Shown here: piece by piece, positions 7,752 to 14,134 of the stretch | How positions within the stretch are numbered: the stretch's first letter is position 1 | How the letters are laid out: each line of letters starts with the position of its first letter | NCBI GenBank assembly: GCA_030425645.1 | Contig: JAUHZK010000001.1 | Location: 186,001 to 250,000 of the forward strand | Length of the DNA stretch: 64,000 bases | DNA from: Gammaproteobacteria bacterium | GTDB lineage: Bacteria; Pseudomonadota; Gammaproteobacteria; JAPPPA01 | Reading direction: 5' to 3' | Program-made: the position numbers and the translations under genes | Notes under the pieces: generated by a model | The model's database searches: none | Seen by the model: the letters and a program-made list of their open reading frames with translations, nothing else | Told to the model about the DNA's origin: nothing

Positions 7752-8411
7752 TTATTTCTCAAGCTGGAAGGTGATTAAGTGTTCAACACCGGGTACGGGT
7801 ACGGGCTTGCCGTCTTCTACTCGGGGTTTGTATTTGAATTTGAGCGCGGCACGAATGGCGGCGCGATCAAATACACCGGGTGGTACTGATTCCACCACTA
7901 TGGGGTCAACCACGGCGCCGGTCTCGTTTACGGTAAAGCTTAGAACGACATGGCCCTCGATGCCTCGCTGTGCGGCACGTCTTGGGTAAACCGGCGCGAC
8001 TTTGACGATTGGTAGGTATTCGCCATCGCTAGCGGAAAGCCCAAAGCCGGCATCGACGGCGATATCGGCATCAACCGACATATGACCGATGTCTACGGTG
8101 TTGGCCTGCGGGGCCTGTTGGCTTTGCTGGGGTACAGGTGCATCCGGCGGAGGCGTTTCTGGTTTAGGTGGTTTCTTTGGCTTTGGCTGATCAATGTTGA
8201 GTTCTTGTTCTTGTTTGACGCGCACAAAATCAACCAGGCGCCCTTCTTTGGCTTCGGTTAGCGCTTCTCGGCCAGTAGCTACCAGCTCCGCCATTAGCCA
8301 GTACAAGGAAAACGTCACCACCACAGCGGCGAGCATGGCCGCTAAGGCACGACCTAATAACGCTTTAGGTGAAGCATTGGAGGCTGCGACAATGTTTGAA
8401 GTTTGGCTCAT
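7752..8411 (-). CDS. tonB: TonB energy transducer
   Basis: TonB spans the periplasm and couples the proton motive force, harvested by ExbB/ExbD, to outer-membrane receptors. The 219-residue protein has an N-terminal helix (about 20-43), a short proline-rich stretch (QPKPKKPPKPETPPPDAPVP) and a C-terminal TonB domain with the conserved YPRRAAQRGIEGHVVLSF and the strand pattern VVESVPPGVFDRAAIRAALKFKY. The proline spacer is short compared with E. coli TonB, as is usual for TonB2 types. It lies 20 bases after exbD and just before the TPR gene. Confidence 0.93.
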   Translation of the reverse strand: MSQTSNIVAASNASPKALLGRALAAMLAAVVVTFSLYWLMAELVATGREALTEAKEGRLVDFVRVKQEQELNIDQPKPKKPPKPETPPPDAPVPQQSQQAPQANTVDIGHMSVDADIAVDAGFGLSASDGEYLPIVKVAPVYPRRAAQRGIEGHVVLSFTVNETGAVVDPIVVESVPPGVFDRAAIRAALKFKYKPRVEDGKPVPVPGVEHLITFQLEK

Positions 8412-8431
8412 CTAATAGACTTCTAACCAGC

Positions 8432-8836
8432 TTATTGGGCGGCAATAGAGACGTTATAAACACCGGCAGCACGGGCCGCGTCCATTACTACCACTAGCTT
8501 GTCGTTAGTGGAGGCTTCGTCAGCCTGAATCACCACCGCGCCACCGGGGCTCTCGGCATGTAGGCGCTCGATATTGGCTTGCACATTGCGTACGTCAATA
8601 CGGCGACGATTAATCCAAATGTCGCCTTTGGAACCAATACGCACAACGATGTTTTTCTTTTCCTGCTTTTGCGCTTGGCTGGCATCAGGGCGGTTAACTT
8701 CCAGTCCAGACTCTTTGATAAAAGAAGCGGTGACGATAAAGAAGATCAACATGATAAACACCACGTCGAGCATCGGCGTTAAGTCAATGCTGGACTCTTC
8801 TTCTTGTTTGTTGTCCATTCCGGCAATGCGGCGCAT
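8432..8836 (-). CDS. exbD: ExbD/TolR-family biopolymer transport protein
   Basis: A 134-residue protein with one N-terminal helix preceded by the family signature SIDLTPMLDVVFIMLIFF; the Asp in PMLDVVF is the proton-carrying residue of ExbD/TolR. A periplasmic domain follows. ExbD forms the proton channel together with ExbB and passes energy to TonB. The start codon overlaps the exbB stop by one base (TAATG), a sign of translational coupling. A downstream in-frame ATG at 8818 is possible but would lose the coupling. Confidence 0.94.
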   Translation of the reverse strand: MRRIAGMDNKQEEESSIDLTPMLDVVFIMLIFFIVTASFIKESGLEVNRPDASQAQKQEKKNIVVRIGSKGDIWINRRRIDVRNVQANIERLHAESPGGAVVIQADEASTNDKLVVVMDAARAAGVYNVSIAAQ

Positions 8837-9396
8837 TAGGCGGTGACCTCTTCGTCAGTGATTTCTATAGTTAAGTGGTCGCTAAGCTTTTCAACCCGAT
8901 GATTAACGGTGCGATCAAGTAACGCCAAAGCGAATACTCCAGACAGCGCGCCGACCATGCCTGCCATGGTGGGGATGGTGGCTTTCGATACCCCGGCAGC
9001 CATCAGCCGAGGGTTGCCCATGCCGCTGCCAGCCATCACGTCGAAGACTTCGATCATGCCGGTTACCGTGCCTAATAAACCCAGCATTGGGCAGATCGCA
9101 ACTAGCGTTTTAATAGTGTCGACGCCGCTGCGGGCATTCATGCGTAGGCCGGCGATTAGGGCTTCTCGGATTTGGTGGGCCTGCCAGCTTTGGCGCTCTG
9201 GACGCAGGTTCCAGCCGTGATGAACCGCCCGTGCTTGCTGCGGGAAGCGCAGGCTAAAGTAGAGTGCGCGCTCAATGAGTAAGGCCCACATCAGCACAAT
9301 CACGGCGGCAATAATCAGTAGCACGCCGCCGCCCGTGTCCAGAAAGCTCTGGACCTTAAAGCCGATTTCGCCGATTTGGTAGGCCAGCTCTTGCAT
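8836..9396 (-). CDS. exbB: ExbB/TolQ-family proton channel protein
   Basis: A 186-residue MotA/TolQ/ExbB-family protein with three helices: GGGVLLIIAAVIVLMWALL near the N terminus, then two in the conserved block TLVAICPMLGLLGTVTGMIE and MAGMVGALSGVFALALLD. Its size and lack of a periplasmic extension fit ExbB2. It sits between ttpC and exbD with one-base TAATG overlaps on both sides, so the three channel proteins are probably made in fixed ratio. Confidence 0.92.
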   Translation of the reverse strand: MQELAYQIGEIGFKVQSFLDTGGGVLLIIAAVIVLMWALLIERALYFSLRFPQQARAVHHGWNLRPERQSWQAHQIREALIAGLRMNARSGVDTIKTLVAICPMLGLLGTVTGMIEVFDVMAGSGMGNPRLMAAGVSKATIPTMAGMVGALSGVFALALLDRTVNHRVEKLSDHLTIEITDEEVTA

Positions 9397-10787
9397 TAGT
9401 CAGACTCGTGCTTGGCTTCCATTTGCTCGGCGATCAGGCCGGCGGCTTGATGCTCTAAAGTGTGATTAATCGACTTGGCACGTGAAGCCACAATGGTATG
9501 TAGTACCACGGTTGGGATGGCCACAACGAGGCCTAGCACGGTAGTCACTAGCGCCTGCGAGATGCCGCCCGCCATGGTTTTAGGATCGCCGGTGCCAAAC
9601 AAGGTGATTGCTTGGAAGGTGTTGATCATGCCAGTAACGGTGCCTTGCAGGCCCATTAGCGGCGCCACCACCGAGATGATTTTGAGAATGACGATAAAGC
9701 GATTAATGCGCGGCATTTCATCCAAAATGGCTTCTGCCAAACGCATTTCTAGGCTTTCGATGTCTAACGATTTGCTGCTGTTGTAAACCTGCAATACGCG
9801 GCCGAGTGGGTTGTTGTTCTGCGGGTTCGCGACGTCGCGTTTTTGGGCTGCGACTTTTACGGCGGTGATGTTGATGGTAACCAGTTTGTAGGCTGCGAGC
9901 AGAAGCGCAAAGGCACCCACCGCTAAGATAATGTAGCCGACAAGGCCGCCTTGTTGAACGCGTTCGCTTAGCGTGGGGCTATCGACCAGACGACTTAGCA
10001 GCGCGCCGCCGGTTGGGTCTACGGAAAGGCCTGCATAAGGGTTGTCAGACTCGGCGTAGTCTTCAATTTGTGCAAGTGCATTGCCACTAGGTTGGCGTTT
10101 TAACTCAGCCAGCTTTTGTACTTCGGCGCGCCAAGCCAAGTAGGCTGGGCTCGGGTCGTTAGTAATTAGGCCAAAACCACCCAGTCGGATCACTTCGCGG
10201 TTGCTCTCGCGGCCATCAGCGCCTAACACTGGGGCGTTAAAGCGTACTACTTTGCCGGTTTCCGTCATTTCGCGTTGTAGCTCAAACCACAGGCGCTCGA
10301 CTTCTTCGATGGTGGAAATTTCCGAGGCCTTGCTCATTTTCTTAGCAAAGGTTTCTAAAAATTCACCGCGATTGGGGTATTGGATTGAGGTCGCAGAGTT
10401 AAAGAACACACCCTGCAGGTCGCCAGCGGTTTGTTGGAAGATGCCAAATAGTTCTTTTAAAGAACCGAGTTTGTCGGATAAAACTTGTTGGTCTTCGCGG
10501 ATGGTCTTTTTGTTGTTATCGAATTGTTGTTCGAGTTCAACAGAGCGCTGTTCTTGGCGTTTTAATTCTGCTTGAGCTTCTTTTAGTAAGCGAGCCTGTT
10601 CGTCGCGCTTGCGTTTGAAAGTGGCTTCGCGGGATTGCAGTTCTTGTTGGTCTTCTAGCGTGCCTTGTTTGACCATTTCCAACAGCTCATCGAGGCTGTC
10701 GGCTTGATTTTGATTGGGCGCGGCGTCTTCGGCGTAAGCAGAAAAGGCCAAGCTGCTGGCCAGCAGTAGGGCGAATAAAGCTTTCAT
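9396..10787 (-). CDS. ttpC: TtpC-like MotA/TolQ/ExbB protein with periplasmic coiled coil
   Basis: A 463-residue protein with a signal peptide (ALFALLLASSLAFSAYA), a long periplasmic region that starts as coiled coil rich in Gln, Glu, Lys and Arg (residues about 45-110), and a C-terminal MotA/TolQ/ExbB channel domain (ISVVAPLMGLQGTVTGMI, then LVTTVLGLVVAIPTVVLH). This layout is that of TtpC, the fourth component needed by Vibrio TonB2 systems. It follows the DUF3450 gene directly (TAAATG) and overlaps exbB by one base. It probably links the ExbB2/D2 channel to TonB across the periplasm. Confidence 0.88.
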   Translation of the reverse strand: MKALFALLLASSLAFSAYAEDAAPNQNQADSLDELLEMVKQGTLEDQQELQSREATFKRKRDEQARLLKEAQAELKRQEQRSVELEQQFDNNKKTIREDQQVLSDKLGSLKELFGIFQQTAGDLQGVFFNSATSIQYPNRGEFLETFAKKMSKASEISTIEEVERLWFELQREMTETGKVVRFNAPVLGADGRESNREVIRLGGFGLITNDPSPAYLAWRAEVQKLAELKRQPSGNALAQIEDYAESDNPYAGLSVDPTGGALLSRLVDSPTLSERVQQGGLVGYIILAVGAFALLLAAYKLVTINITAVKVAAQKRDVANPQNNNPLGRVLQVYNSSKSLDIESLEMRLAEAILDEMPRINRFIVILKIISVVAPLMGLQGTVTGMINTFQAITLFGTGDPKTMAGGISQALVTTVLGLVVAIPTVVLHTIVASRAKSINHTLEHQAAGLIAEQMEAKHESD

Positions 10788-11555
10788 TTATAGCGCCTCC
10801 GCTGGAGTGGTAACGGGTAAGTTTAGGAGCCCCGGCGCGCTAAGCTTGCGAGCTACCTTAACGGCTTGGCGAACGGAGCTGCGATATTCACTGCCGAGCG
10901 CTTCCCAGCGTTTGCTATCGCGGTTCCATATGCCGGTTTCTTTGCCGTCTAGGGTTTGGTAGTACAGGCCAATGCGGCCTAGGCGTAGCACGTCGACTTC
11001 AACGTCGGCGCCGGCCAAATTGATGATGTCGGAATAGGCTTCAATATCGCGGCCAAACTGCAGCTCGATTTTGTATGCGTCGAGTACTTGGCGGAATTTT
11101 TCCGGCACCGTGACGTCGACCCGGTCAATGGCTTCTTTAATAAATTCGATACGGTCTTCGCGCTCTTCTGCCAAAAACGGCATATCGAGATCAATAAACT
11201 GTTCCAAAGCCCCGAGCATACGAATTAGCAGTGGCAGAATTTGGCGGTCGACTGAGGTGGCTTGGCTAATTGAGTCTGCCAAGGTTGCCAGCTCGTCTTC
11301 TTGTAGTTCTATCTGGCGGCTGATCTGGCGGTTGTAGGCTTTTAAACCTTCAATTTCACGTAATACCGTGCGGTATTCCTGCGCTAAATCTTGTTGTTCG
11401 TCAGCGTAGTTGTCGACTTTGGCTTGGCTTTGTTGTTGCGCGACTAGCCATTCTTGGCCTGCGTCTAATACGTCGTTGACTTTGGCTGCGGACGCCGCGG
11501 TGCTCATCAGCAGCGCCACAGAGAAGGTGGCGCAGGCTGCGATCAAAGGCTTCAT
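10788..11555 (-). CDS. DUF3450 periplasmic coiled-coil protein, first gene of TonB2-type operon
   Basis: A 255-residue exported protein. From ATG 11555, behind GGGAGA, it has a signal peptide (MKPLIAACATFSVALLMST to the ASAA cleavage region), a coiled-coil stretch (residues about 25-90, rich in Gln, Glu, Leu and Arg) and a C-terminal domain including LRLGRIGLYYQTLDGKETG. These are features of DUF3450, which accompanies ttpC in TonB2-type loci. Its function is not established; it may pair with the periplasmic part of TtpC. The open frame continues upstream to 11636, but that extension lacks a ribosome site and would bury the signal peptide. Confidence 0.88.
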   Translation of the reverse strand: MKPLIAACATFSVALLMSTAASAAKVNDVLDAGQEWLVAQQQSQAKVDNYADEQQDLAQEYRTVLREIEGLKAYNRQISRQIELQEDELATLADSISQATSVDRQILPLLIRMLGALEQFIDLDMPFLAEEREDRIEFIKEAIDRVDVTVPEKFRQVLDAYKIELQFGRDIEAYSDIINLAGADVEVDVLRLGRIGLYYQTLDGKETGIWNRDSKRWEALGSEYRSSVRQAVKVARKLSAPGLLNLPVTTPAEAL

Positions 11556-11650
11556 TCTTGTTGTCTCCCGAACTTCCTGTTCGGCACTGTAGCAAAATGC
11601 CGGGGCTTCTGGGTAGCGGTCGTTATATTGGGCCATGTTAGGGTGCGCGG

Positions 11651-12652
11651 ATGACTTCTTCAGTGCTTATCTCTGTGTTGTTACCGGTTCGAAACGGTGG
11701 CGCTTATTTATCTGCTGCGGTCGACAGTATTTTGCGGCAAAGCTACTCGAACATAGAGTTGATAGTGGTTGATGATCACAGTAGTGATGGTGCGGTGGAG
11801 GGGTTGCCAGCTGATCCGAAAATGCGTTGTGTCAAGAATAATGGCCAAGGCGTGAGTGCGGCGATGGCTACGGCTATGGAATTGGCAAAGGGCCAATTTA
11901 TAGCGCGAATGGACGCGGATGATATTTCGGAACCGTCCAGACTGCTGACGCAGCTGAGGTATTTGCAAGCCAAGCCTGATGTGGGTCTGTGCGGCGCTGA
12001 GGTTGAAATTTTTAGCGATGATGCTGAAGTCGGGGGCGGTTATCGGCGTTATCAATCGTGGATTAATGCTTTACATGAGCCGGATGAAATCGCCGCCAAT
12101 ATTTTTGTTGAGAGTCCTATCCCGAATCCGACGGTGATGTTTCGTCGCGAGGTTTACGAGCAGCTTGGCGGCTTCGCTGATCCGGTTTGGCATGAAGATT
12201 ACGACCTCTATTTGCGTGCCCATTTTGCCGGTATTCGGATGGGTAAACCGGCAGGTTGTTTGCTTAGATGGAGAGACCACGATTTACGGAGCACGCGAAA
12301 CCAGTCGCGTTATTTAGAGAAGCAGTTAATTGCCTGTAAGGCGCATTATTTGGCCAAGCATGTGTTGCAAGGTCGAGCGGCGGTCATTTGTGGCACGGGG
12401 CCAGTGGCTTCGGCTTTGCATGATGCTTTAGTGCTGGAAGGGGCCGAGGTATTGGCCTTTGTGGATGTGACGCCGTTGCAGCCGGGGCGTAGTAAGCGGG
12501 ATAAGCCGGTGTTGGCTTATGATTCGGTTAAAGCGGGTTCTGATGTTTTTTATTTGGGAGCTTTAGGCATGTCGTCGGCGCGACAGGCTTTGCAGCAGTT
12601 TTTTAATCAGCAGGCTATGCGGGTTTGGGAGGATTATTTGCTTTGTGCTTGA
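11651..12652 (+). CDS. Family 2 glycosyltransferase with C-terminal Rossmann-like segment
   Basis: A 333-residue protein. Residues 5-200 form a GT-A fold: ISVLLPVRNGGAYL, LIVVDDHSSDG, the metal-binding ARMDADD (Asp88-Asp90-Asp91) and PNPTVMFRREVYEQLGGF followed by HEDYDLYLRA, as in family 2 transferases that add sugars to cell-surface glycans or lipids. Residues about 240-333 are an extra segment with a nucleotide-binding-like motif (VICGTGPVASALHDAL, then EVLAFVDVTP) like that at the start of PglD-type sugar enzymes. It stands alone, divergent from the DUF3450 gene, with no other glycan genes nearby. Donor and acceptor are unknown. Confidence 0.82.
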   Translation: MTSSVLISVLLPVRNGGAYLSAAVDSILRQSYSNIELIVVDDHSSDGAVEGLPADPKMRCVKNNGQGVSAAMATAMELAKGQFIARMDADDISEPSRLLTQLRYLQAKPDVGLCGAEVEIFSDDAEVGGGYRRYQSWINALHEPDEIAANIFVESPIPNPTVMFRREVYEQLGGFADPVWHEDYDLYLRAHFAGIRMGKPAGCLLRWRDHDLRSTRNQSRYLEKQLIACKAHYLAKHVLQGRAAVICGTGPVASALHDALVLEGAEVLAFVDVTPLQPGRSKRDKPVLAYDSVKAGSDVFYLGALGMSSARQALQQFFNQQAMRVWEDYLLCA

Positions 12653-12680
12653 GCGGATGTTGGGTAAGGGTTGGCTTGGT

Positions 12681-12810
12681 TGGGGTGCTTGGAAGGATGG
12701 ACTCAAAACCGCTGTTCGCGGTTTTGCCCCTGCGGGCTCGCTGGCGCTCGGTCTAAAACGCGATGCGTTTTATCGAACCTGGCCTGCTGCGCAGGCTCGG
12801 TTCGAACCTC
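12681..12810 (-). repeat. Possible broken copy of a tRNA 3' end interrupted by palindromes
   Basis: Bases 12681-12698 match bases 12867-12884, the acceptor 3' strand and T-stem of tRNA-Arg, at 15 of 18 positions, beginning with the complement of CCA. The next stretch of the tRNA complement, TTCGAACCTC (12884-12893), appears exactly at 12801-12810. The two matches have the same order and direction, but are separated by about 100 bases that are almost filled by palindromes. The simplest readings are a tRNA 3'-end duplicate split by a palindromic insertion, or a chance assembly of short matches. The rest of a tRNA is not recognisable. Confidence 0.4.
12705..12804. repeat. Cluster of three palindromes (REP-like)
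   Basis: Three inverted repeats lie in 100 bases. The first is AAAACCGC (12705-12712) / GCGGTTTT (12718-12725). The second is AAAACGC (12755-12761) / GCGTTTT (12765-12771). The third is a compound stem, CGAACC..GCCTGC (12774-12787) / GCAGGC..GGTTCG (12791-12804), with two mismatched bases on each side. None is followed by a clean T-run. This is the density expected of a REP/BIME-like extragenic element. No second copy is present in the window. Confidence 0.6.
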
Positions 12811-12820
12811 TAGTACGGGA

Positions 12821-12866
12821 TATAAACAAAAAAGCCCTCGCATTTGCGAGGGCTTTTTTGTTTATA
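12821..12866 (-). terminator. 22-bp perfect palindrome terminating tRNA-Arg
   Basis: Arms 12821-12842 and 12845-12866 are perfectly complementary over 22 bases with a two-base centre. The GC core is GCCCTCGCA/TGCGAGGGC, flanked by A6/T6 and an AT-rich base, so it should terminate in both directions. It touches the encoded CCA of the tRNA gene with no spacer, and on the other strand follows the glycosyltransferase. Confidence 0.9.
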
Positions 12867-12943
12867 TGGCGCGCCTGGAAGGATTCGAACCTCCGACCGC
12901 CTGGTTCGTAGCCAGGTACTCTATCCAGCTGAGCTACAGGCGC
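12867..12943 (-). tRNA. tRNA-Arg (anticodon ACG)
   Basis: The reverse strand folds into a complete cloverleaf: acceptor GCGCCTG/CAGGCGC with G as discriminator and encoded CCA; D arm in AGCTCAGCTGGATAGAGT; anticodon stem CCTGG/CCAGG around loop CTACGAA, giving anticodon ACG (read as ICG after deamination, decoding CGU, CGC and CGA); T arm GGAGG TTCGAAT CCTTC. The gene has its own promoter upstream and a palindromic terminator directly downstream, so it is a single-gene transcription unit. Confidence 0.97.
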
Positions 12944-12950
12944 AGACCAT

Positions 12951-13005
12951 CTCAACCAGCGGTTGAGAGGGCGCGCATTCTATACAGATGTAGCAATAAG
13001 GTAAA
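12951..13005 (-). promoter_or_regulatory. tRNA-Arg promoter and leader palindrome
   Basis: On the reverse strand, TTTACC (13005-13000) and TAGAAT (12982-12977) are separated by 17 bases and followed by a GC-rich stretch (GCGCGCCCT), as in stringently controlled stable-RNA promoters. The transcribed leader contains the palindrome CTCAACC/GGTTGAG (12951-12967), ending seven bases before the mature tRNA 5' end, where RNase P would cut. Confidence 0.65.
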
Positions 13006-13020
13006 GCCCTAATTCGCGAT

Positions 13021-13833
13021 CTAGGCAACCTTTAGCTTGGGCTGCCAAGCTTCCGTCATAAATTGGCTAATAATGTTTGAAAGCCTAGCTGGGCGGTCCC
13101 GCAGTTCGAAGATGGATTCGGCAGCTACAAATTGCGCCGCTGGAATTTGCTTCGACAGCTTTTCGGCGTCAGTAAACGGGTGTAACGCGTCGTTGGGGTG
13201 CCCAATAATTAAGGTGGGTACACGGATTGATTGGCGCTCGGCCTTGGTTGGGGCAATTGGCCCAACTAGGGTGCCGCTGAGCACCGAGCCGATGGCGTCG
13301 GGGTCGTTGGCAAAAATGGTTCGTAGTGAATCCCAAGCGACCTTGTCGCGTTTAGGTAGCTTGCGTAGTAGGCGAGAGACTGGGCGCACAAGCCCCGGCG
13401 CAAAACGCGTGGCCATTAGCAGCGGTGCTAGCAGTACCACGACGCCGGGTACGGCGTGCTCCAGCACAGGCATCTCAAGCATTAGCGCTTGTACACGTTG
13501 TGGGTGGCGCAAATAAGCATGCATGGACACGTCGGCACCCAGCGAGAGGCCGCCAAATACGGCTTGCTTAATGCCGAGATGGTCTAATAGTGCAACGGCT
13601 TGATCTGCGTACTTGTCCATGCGCAGCACAGAGATGTCGTCGGGTTTGTCGGATAAGCCGTGCCCTAGTAGATCCAGCAGTAGAACTTTAAAGCCTTGCT
13701 TGGCTAGGTCTTGCCCTAGTGACCTATTAACGTCGGTGTCCATCAAAATGCCGTGGAGCAGCACGATGGTGCGAGAGCCTTCGCCCAGTTGCTGATAAAA
13801 CAAACGATGTTCTTGGTAATTGAAGTAGGCCAT
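13021..13833 (-). CDS. Alpha/beta hydrolase
   Basis: A 270-residue cytoplasmic alpha/beta-hydrolase. It has the oxyanion-region motif VLLHGILMD, a GHGLSDKP segment typical of the epoxide hydrolase/haloperoxidase-like group, and the nucleophile elbow GGLSLGADVS (Ser). An acid in LIIGHPNDALHPF follows. The usual C-terminal catalytic His is not obvious: the expected region reads AAESIFELRDRPARL, so activity may be altered or the His lies elsewhere. ATG 13833 is chosen because it begins the fold (MAYFNYQEHRLFY); the frame is open for another 34 codons upstream across the promoter. The shared operator-like sequence links it to the ETF operon. Confidence 0.82.
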   Translation of the reverse strand: MAYFNYQEHRLFYQQLGEGSRTIVLLHGILMDTDVNRSLGQDLAKQGFKVLLLDLLGHGLSDKPDDISVLRMDKYADQAVALLDHLGIKQAVFGGLSLGADVSMHAYLRHPQRVQALMLEMPVLEHAVPGVVVLLAPLLMATRFAPGLVRPVSRLLRKLPKRDKVAWDSLRTIFANDPDAIGSVLSGTLVGPIAPTKAERQSIRVPTLIIGHPNDALHPFTDAEKLSKQIPAAQFVAAESIFELRDRPARLSNIISQFMTEAWQPKLKVA

Positions 13834-14134
13834 GGGGCACCCGTGTTGTCTCTTGATATGTTGCTTTGCATCATAACAAAAGAAAGCCGTTGGCCAAGCG
13901 CTTGCTTGAATTTTACAGAAGCTAACTCTTTCCATCGAACGGCAACCGCGTAATACTTGCGTCCCGACAAATTGGCTTCTTAAACAAAGATGTGTGCCTT
14001 TTCGGCCAATCTAGGCTAGGCTTGTCGGCCGGTCTTCTGGCAGGAGCATGGGAGCTCATATCAGTAGGCCTTGGAATTTTTGGGGAGCTGGGCGTAAGTC
14101 TGGCGGTTTGCACAGAAAATTGGAGGAGAAACAC
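13834..14134. promoter_or_regulatory. Divergent control region between hydrolase and DUF1329 genes
   Basis: This 301-base spacer has no supported gene. On the reverse strand it carries a promoter for the hydrolase: TTGGCC (13897-13892), a 16-base spacer and TATGAT (13875-13870). Further right is a CTAGG direct repeat (about 14013-14022). GGAGGAG (14122-14128) is the ribosome site for the DUF1329 gene. No comparably good promoter toward the DUF1329 gene was recognised. Confidence 0.55.
13894..13908 (-). promoter_or_regulatory. Operator-like 15-mer overlapping the hydrolase -35
   Basis: The reverse strand reads CAAGCAAGCGCTTGG. The same 15 bases occur at 20584-20598 in front of the ETF-QO gene. 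Its last four bases (TTGG) are the start of the hydrolase -35 element, so a bound protein would block RNA polymerase. It contains the palindrome CAAGCGCTTG. The style resembles TetR-family operators, but the regulator is not identified. Confidence 0.6.

Noticed and set aside
12645-12911. Open frame running from the glycosyltransferase end through the palindromes into the tRNA
   Set aside because: It crosses a strong terminator and tRNA-Arg, and its protein has no recognisable features.
12867-12943. tRNA-Arg 3' end as the attachment site of an integrated element
   Set aside because: The repeated tRNA end lies only about 190 bases away, and no integrase, excisionase or phage gene occurs in the window.
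13021-13833. Calling the hydrolase a specific lipase or haloperoxidase
   Set aside because: The nucleophile elbow is clear, but the C-terminal catalytic His is not where expected, so no specific activity is claimed.
14048-14134. Upstream extension of the DUF1329 protein
   Set aside because: It would place 29 residues before a clear signal peptide, and ATG 14135 has an ideal GGAGGAG site.
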